From Nocardia lijiangensis NBRC 108240 (GTDB lineage Bacteria > Actinomycetota > Actinomycetes > Mycobacteriales > Mycobacteriaceae), in NCBI RefSeq assembly GCF_001613045.1, contig NZ_BDBP01000048.1:1-64000 (forward strand): DNA of 64,000 nt, read 5' to 3'. Under the pieces are notes generated by a model. That model was given only the letters and a program-made list of their open reading frames with translations, was not told where the DNA came from and did not search any database. Position 1 is the stretch's first letter. Each line of letters starts with the position of its first letter. Of this stretch, positions 18,813-26,306 are shown piece by piece. Made by a program: the position numbers and the translations under genes.

Positions 18813-20591
18813 ATGCGTGTCATGGCTCAGCTCGCCATGGTGATGAACCTGGACAAGTGCATCGGCTGCCACACCTGCAGCGTCACCTGCAAGCAGGCGT
18901 GGACCAACCGCGGCGGCACCGAGTACGTCTGGTTCAACAACGTGGAAACCCGTCCCGGACAGGGCTATCCGCGCCAGTACCAGGACCAGGAGAAGTGGAA
19001 GGGCGGCTGGACGCTCACCAAGCGCGGCAAGCTGACCCTGAAGTCCGGTTCGCGAATGAAGCGGCTGCTCAACATCTTCGCCAACCCGGACCTGCCCACC
19101 GTGTCGGACTACTACGACCCGTGGAGCTACGACTACGACAACCTGTTGTCCTCCCCCGCCATCGACACCACGCCGGTGGCGCGGCCGAAATCGCTGATCA
19201 CCGGCGAGGACACGCAGGTCACGTGGGGCGCGAACTGGGACGACGACCTCGGCTCCGGTCCCGAGCAGGTGGGCAAGGACCCGCTGCTGAACCGCCTGTC
19301 GGACAAGGTGAAACTGGAGTTCGAAGAGACCTTCATGTTCTACCTGCCGCGCATCTGCGAGCACTGCCTGAACCCGTCGTGCGCGGCGTCCTGCCCCTCC
19401 GGCGCGATCTACAAGCGCGCCGAGGACGGCATCGTGCTCGTCGACCAGGACAAGTGCCGCGGCTGGCGGCAGTGCATCACCGGCTGCCCGTACAAGAAGA
19501 TCTACTTCAACCACAAGACGGGCAAGGCGGAGAAATGCACCTTCTGCTACCCGCGTGTGGAAGTCGGCATGCCGACCGTGTGCTCGGAGACCTGCGTCGG
19601 GCGGCTGCGCTACATCGGCGTCATGCTCTACGACGCGGACAAGGTGCTCGAGGCGGCTTCGGTCACCGACACCAAGGATCTGTACCCCTCGCAGCTCGGC
19701 GTCTTCCTCAACCCGCACGACCCGCGAGTCATCGCGGAGGCCGAGCGGGCCGGCATCTCGCCGGAATGGATTCAGGCGGCCCAGGATTCGCCGGTCTACA
19801 AGCTGATCGTGGACTACCAGATCGCGCTGCCGCTGCACCCGGAATACCGCACCATGCCGATGGTCTGGTACGTGCCGCCGCTGTCGCCGGTGGTGGACGT
19901 GCTCACCGAGACCGGGCACGACGGGGAGAACCACGCGAACCTGTTCGGCGCCATCGACGCGCTGCGCATTCCGGTGGAGTATCTGGCCGAGCTGTTCACC
20001 GCGGGTGAGCTGGGCCCGGTGCGGGCTTCGCTGCAAAGGCTCGCGGCCATGCGGTCTTTCATGCGGTCGGTGAACCTCGGCGAGGAACCGGATCCCTCGA
20101 TCGCGCCCTCGGTGCGGCTGGAGCCCGAGGAGATCGAGGCGCTCTACCGGCTGCTGGCCATCGCGAAGTACGAGCACCGCTACGTGATCCCGCAGGGTGC
20201 GACTTCGCGGGCGCACGAACTGGATTCGCTGGCCACCGGGTGCAGTCTGGACACCGACGGCGGGCCGGGCATGACGGCGTTCGACCAGATGGTGGAGAAG
20301 TTCAATCTGACCGACACCAATGGCGCTGCGCCGGAGGAGAAGTCGAACCGGATCAATCTGCTCAACTGGGATGGGAAGAGCACCACGGGTCTGATTCCGT
20401 CCAGCAACGGGGCCGGTTCGAATGGGGCTGAGTCGAACGGCGCCGGGACCAACGGCGCGGCGGCCAACGGCGCAGATGCGAGCGGCAGCAACGGCGCTGC
20501 TGCGGGAGGGGCCGTGAACGGCAGCAACGGCGCTGCCGGGACCGGTTCGTCCGCCGACGCGTCCGCGACGCCGAGCGGGGCGTCACGATGA
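18813..20591 (+). CDS. narH: nitrate reductase beta subunit NarH with an Asn-Gly-Ala-rich tail
   Basis: A 592-residue iron-sulfur subunit carrying electrons from NarI to NarG. Four Cys groups are visible: CIGCHTCSVTC near the N-terminus, CEHCLNPSCAASCP, C-R-G-W-R-Q-C-ITGC (Trp in place of a Cys, marking the [3Fe-4S] centre) and CTFC...CSETC. The core ends near residue 520. The last 65 or so residues are a low-complexity extension of Asn-Gly-Ala and Ser-Asn-Gly repeats encoded by repetitive AACGGCGC-type DNA, absent from ordinary NarH. ATG 18813 is one base after the narG stop; ATG 18822 is an alternative. Confidence 0.95.
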   Translation: MRVMAQLAMVMNLDKCIGCHTCSVTCKQAWTNRGGTEYVWFNNVETRPGQGYPRQYQDQEKWKGGWTLTKRGKLTLKSGSRMKRLLNIFANPDLPTVSDYYDPWSYDYDNLLSSPAIDTTPVARPKSLITGEDTQVTWGANWDDDLGSGPEQVGKDPLLNRLSDKVKLEFEETFMFYLPRICEHCLNPSCAASCPSGAIYKRAEDGIVLVDQDKCRGWRQCITGCPYKKIYFNHKTGKAEKCTFCYPRVEVGMPTVCSETCVGRLRYIGVMLYDADKVLEAASVTDTKDLYPSQLGVFLNPHDPRVIAEAERAGISPEWIQAAQDSPVYKLIVDYQIALPLHPEYRTMPMVWYVPPLSPVVDVLTETGHDGENHANLFGAIDALRIPVEYLAELFTAGELGPVRASLQRLAAMRSFMRSVNLGEEPDPSIAPSVRLEPEEIEALYRLLAIAKYEHRYVIPQGATSRAHELDSLATGCSLDTDGGPGMTAFDQMVEKFNLTDTNGAAPEEKSNRINLLNWDGKSTTGLIPSSNGAGSNGAESNGAGTNGAAANGADASGSNGAAAGGAVNGSNGAAGTGSSADASATPSGASR

Positions 20592-21268
20592 GTCTGCTGA
20601 AGCTGCGGCGACGGCCCGAGCCCGTCGTGCGGATGTCGGAGCGCGACCGCCGCCTGGTGTGGCGGCTCGCCGCGCTGCTGCTGGACTACCCGAGCCGGGA
20701 CACGCTCGCCATGATCGACCAACTCTCCAGTGCGGCAGAGCAATTGCCCGACGAGGTGCGCCCGCACCTGGCCGGTCTGGTGACTCACCTGCGCACGACG
20801 TCGCCGATCGACCTGGCCGCCGACTACGTGGCGATCTTCGACATGCGGAGGCGCGCCAGCCTGCACCTGACCTTCTACGCCTACGGCGACACCCGCAAGC
20901 GGGGCATGGCGCTGCTGCGTTTCAAGCACGCCTACCGGCACGCCGGGGTGGAGCTGGGCGATCAGGAACTGCCCGACCACCTGCCCGTGCTGCTCGAATT
21001 CGCCGCGACGGTGGACCCGGTCGGCGGCGAGCGCCTGCTCGGCGAACACCTTCCGGTGCTCGAGCTGCTGCGACTCTCGTTGTCCGACAGTAATTCTCCG
21101 TACGCCGGGGCGCTTGCCGCGGTGGTGGCGACGCTGCCGCCGCTCACCACGGCCGATCGGCGGCGCATCGCCGAGCTCGCGGCCGAAGGTCCGCCGGAGG
21201 AAGAGGTCGGGCTGGATCCCTTCGCCATGGACCCCACGATGTTCGCTCAATCGGAAGGCCGTCGATGA
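20588..21268 (+). CDS. narJ: nitrate reductase assembly chaperone NarJ
   Basis: A 226-residue TorD/NarJ-family chaperone, all-helical, with the characteristic (L)LDYPS, DYVAIFDMRRRASLHLTFYAYGDTRKRG and L-(x)-DHLPVLLEF motifs. It holds apo-NarGH while the Mo cofactor and FS0 are inserted and is not part of the mature enzyme. It overlaps narH and narI by four bases each (ATGA at both ends), indicating coupled translation. Confidence 0.95.
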   Translation: MSLLKLRRRPEPVVRMSERDRRLVWRLAALLLDYPSRDTLAMIDQLSSAAEQLPDEVRPHLAGLVTHLRTTSPIDLAADYVAIFDMRRRASLHLTFYAYGDTRKRGMALLRFKHAYRHAGVELGDQELPDHLPVLLEFAATVDPVGGERLLGEHLPVLELLRLSLSDSNSPYAGALAAVVATLPPLTTADRRRIAELAAEGPPEEEVGLDPFAMDPTMFAQSEGRR

Positions 21269-22023
21269 ACGCCGTCCCGCACCTGCCCGTCGAATTGTGG
21301 CTGATCCTGCCGTACATCGCGTTCACCTCGTTCGTGCTCGGGCACATCTGGCGCTACCGCAACGACCAGTTCGGCTGGACCACCCGGTCTTCGCAGATCT
21401 ACGAGAGCAGGCTGCTGCGGCTGGGTAGCCCGCTGTTCCACTTCGGCATGCTCGGGGTGTTCTTCGGGCATGTGCTCGGCGTGCTGATCCCCGAGTCGTG
21501 GACCGCGGCCGTCGGCATCAGTGATCACACCTATCACCTGATCGCCGTCGGCGCCGGTTCCGCGGCGGGACTCTCCGTGCTGGCCGGTGTCGGCATTCTG
21601 CTGTACCGCCGGTTCACGGTGACCGCGGTACGCAAAGCAACCACCGCCAACGACAAGCTGATGTACGCCCTGCTCACCGCCGCGCTGGTCACCGGCCTGA
21701 CGAACACCTGGGGCGCCAACCTGCTGTTCGGCACCTACAACTACCGCGAAACCGTCTCCCCCTGGTTCCGCAGCCTGTTCACCCTGAACCCGCAACCGGA
21801 GCTGATGGTCGACACCCCATGGCCATTCCAGCTCCACGGACTGGTCGTCCTCGTTCTGGTTGGCCTGTGGCCCTACACCCGCCTGGTCCACATGTTCAGC
21901 GCCCCCATCGGCTACCTCACCCGCCCCTACATCGTCTACCGCCACAAACAACCCAACGCCACCGACACCCGCCGCTATGCGCGCGCCTGGGACTCCCCGG
22001 TCACCCCGGAACGCTGGCGCTGA
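21265..22023 (+). CDS. narI: nitrate reductase gamma subunit NarI (cytochrome b)
   Basis: A 252-residue membrane subunit with five predicted transmembrane helices. Candidate heme-b His ligands are in LFHFGMLGVFFGHVLG, DHTYHL and the late LHGLVVL/RLVHMFS segments. It oxidises quinol and passes electrons through two hemes to NarH. It is the last gene of narGHJI; a hairpin with a T-rich tail follows 15 bp after the stop. Confidence 0.95.
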   Translation: MNAVPHLPVELWLILPYIAFTSFVLGHIWRYRNDQFGWTTRSSQIYESRLLRLGSPLFHFGMLGVFFGHVLGVLIPESWTAAVGISDHTYHLIAVGAGSAAGLSVLAGVGILLYRRFTVTAVRKATTANDKLMYALLTAALVTGLTNTWGANLLFGTYNYRETVSPWFRSLFTLNPQPELMVDTPWPFQLHGLVVLVLVGLWPYTRLVHMFSAPIGYLTRPYIVYRHKQPNATDTRRYARAWDSPVTPERWR

Positions 22024-22037
22024 ACCCCGCCACCCCT

Positions 22038-22070
22038 CGCCCCCACCCCAACCCGGTGGGGGCGAATTCT
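22038..22070 (+). terminator. intrinsic terminator of narGHJI
   Basis: Inverted repeat CGCCCCCACC (22038-22047) and GGTGGGGGCG (22055-22064) with a 7-nt loop, followed by AATTCTTTT. Confidence 0.75.
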
Positions 22071-22080
22071 TTTGCAATCT

Positions 22081-22134
22081 GACTAGCCAGAATTTCGCCT
22101 AGTTGACTAGCAAATCTTGCGCCTAGCGCGCTAG
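22081..22134 (+). promoter_or_regulatory. CTAG-repeat operator upstream of hicAB
   Basis: Two adjacent 24-bp imperfect direct repeats (22081-22104 and 22105-22128), each starting GACTAGC and containing GCCTAG, then a further GCTAGC. CTAG occurs five times in 54 bp (22083, 22099, 22107, 22123, 22131), although it is normally rare in such genomes. The paired, inverted half-sites directly upstream of hicA suit autoregulation by the antitoxin. Confidence 0.6.
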
Positions 22135-22143
22135 CATGCTGTC

Positions 22144-22368
22144 ATGATTGCGGAGCAACCGACCAGGAAGGTCCTGAAGGCCCTCAAAGCTGCGGGCTGG
22201 TCGAAACTCCGCGATGGAGCCGGGAGCCACACGATCTACGGTTGCCGCACCGGCAAGCACGACGTGAGCGTCCCGGACGGGCACGCGACAATCTCGCCGG
22301 GGGTGGCCAGGTCGATCAACAAGGCCGTAGTGTCCTGCGACTGCCCGGAGGAGGAAGAGAAGCAGTGA
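22144..22368 (+). CDS. HicA-family mRNA interferase toxin
   Basis: A 74-residue small basic protein of the HicA/YcfA dsRBD-like fold. It has VLKALKAAGWSKLRDGAGSHTIY with the conserved GSH catalytic histidine, then the VSVPDGHATISPGVARSINKAV segment. HicA toxins cleave mRNA and are neutralised by HicB. ATG start at 22144. It overlaps the following antitoxin gene by four bases (GTGA). Toxin-first order is usual for hicAB. The CTAG-repeat region ends 10 bp before the start codon. Confidence 0.85.
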   Translation: MIAEQPTRKVLKALKAAGWSKLRDGAGSHTIYGCRTGKHDVSVPDGHATISPGVARSINKAVVSCDCPEEEEKQ

Positions 22369-22763
22369 GCAAGGCAATCACGTACGACGTGCACGCGAGC
22401 CGCGTGGGACGGTGGTGGGAAATCACCATTCCTGATGTGTACGGAGCCGATCCCTGCGGTCAAGCGCGCCATCTGACCGACGTCGGATACGAAGCGCGCA
22501 CCATCATCGCCGCGAAACTCGACGTGCCGCTGTCCCGGGTGGAATCGCGGTTGATCGTCGACGATTTCGGGGACGCGCACGACGTCAACGGGCGAGTGGA
22601 GCACATCGCACAACTCCGCTCGACCATCGAACAGCTGACCGAGGAACTGAACGCCGAGCAGCGCTCGCTCGTCAAAGAGCTTCGGCGCGAAGACGTCCCC
22701 GACGTCGACGTCGCCACGTTGCTCAACGTGGCGCGTCAACGGATCAGCCAACTGGCGAAATAG
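22365..22763 (+). CDS. HicB-family antitoxin
   Basis: A 132-residue partner of the preceding toxin. The N-terminal half has the partial RNase-H-like HicB fold (YDVHASRVGRWWEITIPDVYG...ARHLTDVGYEARTIIAAKLDV). The C-terminal half is a charged helical region (IAQLRSTIEQLTEELNAEQRSLVKELRREDVPDVDVATLLNVARQRISQL) that may form a coiled coil and a DNA-binding end. GTG start at 22365 overlaps the hicA stop. It presumably binds the CTAG repeats upstream; that is inference. Confidence 0.8.
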   Translation: MSKAITYDVHASRVGRWWEITIPDVYGADPCGQARHLTDVGYEARTIIAAKLDVPLSRVESRLIVDDFGDAHDVNGRVEHIAQLRSTIEQLTEELNAEQRSLVKELRREDVPDVDVATLLNVARQRISQLAK

Positions 22764-22775
22764 CGTTCCGGCGGC

Positions 22776-23222
22776 TCAGGCGCAGTCCGGGGCCGGTGCG
22801 TCCCGGAAAAGCGGGTCGCCCGTCGGTGGCGCGTAGACGACGTCGAGTACCAGCGGTTCTGTCCCCAGGTTCTGGCCGATGTGCACGTTCCACTCCCCCG
22901 CTGGTTCGTAGATGAACTCGCCCGTGCGATACACCGGCGCCACGCAATCCGGCCCGGGATGGGTGAGGGTGCCGGATCGAACGAATCCGAAGACCGGACC
23001 GTCGTGATAGTGCCACCCGGTCGACCCACCCGGCCCGATGGTGATCTCCCGGACCACCAGATCGGTCCCCGCCACGAACGGCAGCAGCCCCGCCGGAATC
23101 TGCGCCTGCCCCAGGGTGACCGCCGTGATGTCCGAGCCAGGTGTTGCCTCGGCGCGCATCGCGCCAACCAGCGACCCGCCGAGCACCGCCACAACGACGG
23201 CTACGCGCACAATGGGCGTCAT
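22776..23222 (-). CDS. secreted cupin-domain protein
   Basis: A 148-residue cupin with an N-terminal signal peptide (TPIVRVAVVVAVLGGSLVGAMRAEA, probable cleavage after the AEA). The cupin motif 1 appears as GSTGWHYHDGPVFGFVRSG and motif 2 as GEFIYEPAGEWNVHIGQN, with potential metal ligands His-x-His and a later His. It is exported, with no known substrate. ATG 23222 is chosen because it begins the signal peptide; the frame is open far upstream without protein-like content. It is convergent with hicB, 12 bp apart. Confidence 0.8.
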   Translation of the reverse strand: MTPIVRVAVVVAVLGGSLVGAMRAEATPGSDITAVTLGQAQIPAGLLPFVAGTDLVVREITIGPGGSTGWHYHDGPVFGFVRSGTLTHPGPDCVAPVYRTGEFIYEPAGEWNVHIGQNLGTEPLVLDVVYAPPTGDPLFRDAPAPDCA

Positions 23223-23374
23223 CGCCGCAGCGTATCGAGGCTGCGGCGGCCAGGGAAGGGTCGACAGCGAATCCGTCCGGACTGTCCGATTCGACGGTCG
23301 CGGCATCGCTCTCCGGTCGGCATTCGCTCGGTGCCCGCCCTCAACTGGGTGCGGCGATGCGCAAGCGGCCAACG

Positions 23375-23848
23375 TCAGTCGCGCAGGCCCAACTCCTCCT
23401 CGAGAGCGCGCAACTCGTCGAACGCCTTGCTCTGGCTTTCCAACTGAGCACGCCGAACCGCCAGCACATCCTTGCTGTACAGGCGGGTGTGCGACCCCAC
23501 CTTGTGGGCCGGGATCTTGCCCTCGCGAACGAGTTTCATCAATGACGGCCGCGACATGCCCAGCATGCCCGCCGCCACTGTCGTGGTCACCTCGTTGGGG
23601 ATGCTGCCGATGGTGACCGTGCAGCCGCGACCGACCAGGTCGACGAGCTGAAGGACCAGGTCGGCAAGCTCCGGAGGCATCGTCAGATGTCGATTGGGGC
23701 CGGTTTCGACTGTGACGGCCGCCGACTCCTTGCCCCCGAGCCACTCACGGACGTTACGAGCCTGCTCGATCTCACGGGGACTCACCGAGACAGTCGCGCG
23801 ATCATCGCGTTGCAGCGTGTCCACGTTCGACCCTTTCGAGTACGGCAT
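23375..23848 (-). CDS. excisionase-type helix-turn-helix protein (antitoxin-like)
   Basis: A 157-residue DNA-binding protein. The MerR/excisionase-like helix-turn-helix lies near residues 85-130 (EVTTTVAAGMLGMSRPSLMKLVREGKIPAHKVGSHTRLYSKDVLA), followed by a charged tail. Such proteins in actinobacteria usually act as antitoxins and repressors upstream of a PIN-domain toxin gene. No toxin gene follows here: the next gene downstream is the unrelated secreted cupin. ATG 23848 is used. A perfect 18-bp palindrome lies 41 bp upstream and is the probable operator. Confidence 0.8.
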   Translation of the reverse strand: MPYSKGSNVDTLQRDDRATVSVSPREIEQARNVREWLGGKESAAVTVETGPNRHLTMPPELADLVLQLVDLVGRGCTVTIGSIPNEVTTTVAAGMLGMSRPSLMKLVREGKIPAHKVGSHTRLYSKDVLAVRRAQLESQSKAFDELRALEEELGLRD

Positions 23849-23888
23849 CCGACATGTGCGGCTGGCAGGCACATCCAGTCTACGCAGA

Positions 23889-23906
23889 TTGCACTTATAA
23901 GTGCAA
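23889..23906 (-). promoter_or_regulatory. perfect 18-bp palindrome, probable operator
   Basis: TTGCACTTATAAGTGCAA is fully self-complementary. It lies between the excisionase-type regulator gene (start 23848) and the TfoX-domain gene, both on the minus strand. AT-rich and exact, it looks like an autoregulatory binding site overlapping the promoter. Confidence 0.65.
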
Positions 23907-23952
23907 CGTTGTGCAGCTACAAGCGCAGCTCGAGCCACAGGCAGGCTGGTGG

Positions 23953-24288
23953 CTAGTGCTTGGCCGGGAGGGAGCGGGCGTAGCCGACGCCGCGGGCGAC
24001 CCACTCGCGCAAGGTGGTGTCATCGCGGATCGGTGCGCCGGTCACTCGGAGCCAGCCGTCCATTTCGCGGCCGCCCATGACCATCGGCGTGACGGATTCG
24101 TCGTCGATCAAGGCGGCGCCCTGGGCTGGGTCGATGCGGACCAGCAGTCCGCCCTGGCGGCTGGCGGCCACCGCCATGTTGCCGCCGATCAGGAAGGCGA
24201 GGCCGCCGAACATCTTCTTCTCGGTCACGTCGGGGCCGGGCTCGATCAGGTCGCGGATCCGCTCGGCCAGTTCCTCGTCGTAAGCCAT
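23953..24288 (-). CDS. TfoX N-terminal domain protein
   Basis: A 111-residue protein consisting of a TfoX/Sxy N-terminal domain: MAYDEELAERIRDL, KKMFGGLAFLIGGNMAVAASRQGGLLVRID and GREMDGWLRV. Single-domain TfoX-N proteins are common in actinobacteria and of unknown function; a competence role like that of Sxy is not implied. ATG 24288 gives the canonical N-terminus. A decayed fragment of the same domain lies at about 26.94-27.05 kb. Confidence 0.85.
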   Translation of the reverse strand: MAYDEELAERIRDLIEPGPDVTEKKMFGGLAFLIGGNMAVAASRQGGLLVRIDPAQGAALIDDESVTPMVMGGREMDGWLRVTGAPIRDDTTLREWVARGVGYARSLPAKH

Positions 24289-24379
24289 AGGTCTCAGTGT
24301 GGACCCGGGCACCGACAGATCGCGGCCCTTCGGCGCGGTGCGCAACCCGTGTGCCGCCCCTTCGCGCAGGCGGCACTCG

Positions 24380-26119
24380 TCATCCGGCGCGCAGGAACCG
24401 CCCCGCCTGTTCCGTGCCCAGGCCGGGTCCGGCGGCGCCGGAGCCGAACACATACTTTCCACCGATGAACACCGCGGTGACGGTCGCGTCGTTGCGATTG
24501 ACCATGCGGGACAGATTGTCGTAGTGCGGAGCCGGGTGTTCGGCGTAGGTGTCGAGGGTGGCGTCGAGACGGGCCGGGTCGATCACGACGGCGTCGGCAC
24601 GGTCGCCGACGCGCAGGCGGCCCGCGTCCAGGCCATACCAATCGGCGAGCTCACCGGTCACGCGGTGGACCGCGTGCTCGAGCGTCATGAACGGCTGGTG
24701 TGCTCGTTCGGCGTCGTGGACGCGGCGGAGCAATCGCAGGCCGAAGTTGTAGAAGGCCATGTTGCGCAGGTGCGCGCCCGCGTCCGAGAAGCCGAGCTGG
24801 ATGCCGGGATCCGCGGCGAAACGGTCGAGCACAGCGGGGCGGTGGTTGGAAATGGTGGTGCGCCAACGCACTTTGGCGCCGTGTTCCACGACGAGATCGA
24901 GGAACGCGTCGACCGGATGCAGGCCGCCGCGGTCGAGACCGACCTGACCGAAGGTCTTGCCGAGCACGGATTCGTCGGGGCATTCGACGATCTCGGCGTC
25001 GAAGAAGTCGCGATGCCAGACACGCGGACCGTACTTCTTGTCGTAGTCCTTGCGGAACCAGCGGCGATAGCCTTCATCGCTCAGTAGGTCCGCACGCTCT
25101 TCGAGTTGGTCGGCGAGATGCAATGCCGCGGCACCTGATCCGAATTCCTCGAACACCGGCAAATCGATGCCGTCGGAGTACACCTCGAACGGCACCGGTA
25201 GATGCTGCCAGCGAAAGTCGCCGCCGAGGGCGTTGACGGCGCGGGCGAGCGCCGGAAACACCCGCGCCACACCGGGAATCGCCTTCACATCCGCGGCGGA
25301 GAGCAGGCTCACCTTGAGCGGTTCCCGCCACAGCCCGATGCTGCTCGCGGCCATCGCGACCAGGCTCTGCGGCCGTGCCACGTCGGGTCCGCCCTGCAAG
25401 GCGCGCCCGCGGCGGCGCAGAATCGTGTTGAGCCTGCTGCGTTCCCTGCTCGTCGCGTACGTAGAGGGCAGGGTGCGCGAGCGGCAGCGCTGCCCGTCGA
25501 GCTTGTCGAACAGCAGCTGCTGGGAGGACATGCCGACGAAGCCCGCGTCGAGAGCTTCGGTGAGTGCGCGCTGCATCGTGGCGAGCTCGTCGGGAGTCGC
25601 CTTCACCTCGTGCCTGGTGGCGCGATCGAGGCCCATCACGGCAGCGCGAACGTCGGAATGCCCGAGGAAGCTCGCCACATTCGGTCCGAGCGGCAGCGCG
25701 TCGAGCGCCGCGGCGTACTCCTCGGCGGTGCGCCAGGACTTCAGGTCACCGATCGCGGCGACGACGTGTTTGCGCGGAATGGCTTCGACCCGGCCGAACA
25801 GATCGCCCGCCGTCTCCGCGTCGGCGTGCACCGTCGACAGCGAACACGAGCCGAGCAGCACGGTCGTCACGCCGTGGCGCACCGATTCCGGCAGCGCCGG
25901 ATCGAGCAGCACCTCCACGTCGTAGTGGGTGTGGATGTCGATCATGCCGGGGATCACCCAGTGCCCGACGGCGTCGACGACCCGGCCGCAGCCGGTCTCG
26001 TCGAGCGGCACGGCCGACACCTCGGCCACTCTGCCGCCGCGGATGCCAAGATGGCGGACCGCTGACGGGGCGCCGGTGCCGTCGAACCACCGGCCGCCCT
26101 TGATGATGCTGTCGAACAT
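24380..26119 (-). CDS. N-acyl-D-amino-acid deacylase family amidohydrolase
   Basis: A 579-residue metal-dependent amidohydrolase of the D-aminoacylase/dihydroorotase superfamily. It has the N-terminal beta-sandwich (IIKGGRWFDGTGAPS), the metal-binding PGMIDIHTHYD motif, GHSDVR, a late LGFSDAGAHLRN motif and the C-terminal GDRADAVVIDPARL strand. Likely cytoplasmic. The substrate (N-acyl amino acid, hydantoin-like or other amide) is unknown. AAGGAGTCAGCG precedes the ATG. It is divergent from the TetR gene at 26307, whose operator-like repeat lies between them, so that regulator probably controls it. Confidence 0.85.
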   Translation of the reverse strand: MFDSIIKGGRWFDGTGAPSAVRHLGIRGGRVAEVSAVPLDETGCGRVVDAVGHWVIPGMIDIHTHYDVEVLLDPALPESVRHGVTTVLLGSCSLSTVHADAETAGDLFGRVEAIPRKHVVAAIGDLKSWRTAEEYAAALDALPLGPNVASFLGHSDVRAAVMGLDRATRHEVKATPDELATMQRALTEALDAGFVGMSSQQLLFDKLDGQRCRSRTLPSTYATSRERSRLNTILRRRGRALQGGPDVARPQSLVAMAASSIGLWREPLKVSLLSAADVKAIPGVARVFPALARAVNALGGDFRWQHLPVPFEVYSDGIDLPVFEEFGSGAAALHLADQLEERADLLSDEGYRRWFRKDYDKKYGPRVWHRDFFDAEIVECPDESVLGKTFGQVGLDRGGLHPVDAFLDLVVEHGAKVRWRTTISNHRPAVLDRFAADPGIQLGFSDAGAHLRNMAFYNFGLRLLRRVHDAERAHQPFMTLEHAVHRVTGELADWYGLDAGRLRVGDRADAVVIDPARLDATLDTYAEHPAPHYDNLSRMVNRNDATVTAVFIGGKYVFGSGAAGPGLGTEQAGRFLRAG

Positions 26120-26129
26120 CGCTGACTCC

Positions 26130-26216
26130 TTACAAAGCGATCTCGCGCCGCACGACCTTGCCGGTCGCATTGCACGGCAACGGTTCCGCGGTGATCCGGT
26201 GAGCGGCCGAAGCCAT
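26130..26216 (-). pseudogene. remnant of an acyl-CoA synthetase 3' end
   Basis: The minus-strand frame ending in TAA at 26130-26132 reads SAAHRITAEPLPCNATGKVV, then RREIAL-stop. This is the conserved extreme C-terminus of AMP-forming acyl-CoA ligases (LP-(R)-NATGK-(V)-(x)-RRE, with the catalytic Lys). Only about 28 codons remain. The fragment sits immediately upstream of the amidohydrolase gene, suggesting deletion of a neighbouring ligase gene that once preceded it in the operon. Confidence 0.7.
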
Positions 26217-26258
26217 CGACGAACCCCGCCGACGTGACCTGGACCACAAAGTAGCATT

Positions 26259-26279
26259 CACTAGACGCAGTGTCTAGTG
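26259..26279 (+). promoter_or_regulatory. inverted repeat, probable TetR operator
   Basis: CACTAGAC (26259-26266) and GTCTAGTG (26272-26279) form an 8-bp inverted repeat with a 5-nt spacer, 27 bp before the TetR gene and between it and the divergent amidohydrolase gene. Confidence 0.65.
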
Positions 26280-26306
26280 ACTTTGCGCGTCGTCTAGGAT
26301 GGGTTC

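Noticed and set aside
15065..18823. A 1252-codon open frame antisense to narG
   Set aside because: It is the opposite-strand shadow of narG, and its translation has the Arg/Gly/Val-rich look of an antisense frame with no domain.
22081..22134. The CTAG repeats as a CRISPR array or phage attachment site
   Set aside because: There are only two units and no spacers, no integrase gene is present, and the position directly before hicA suits an operator.
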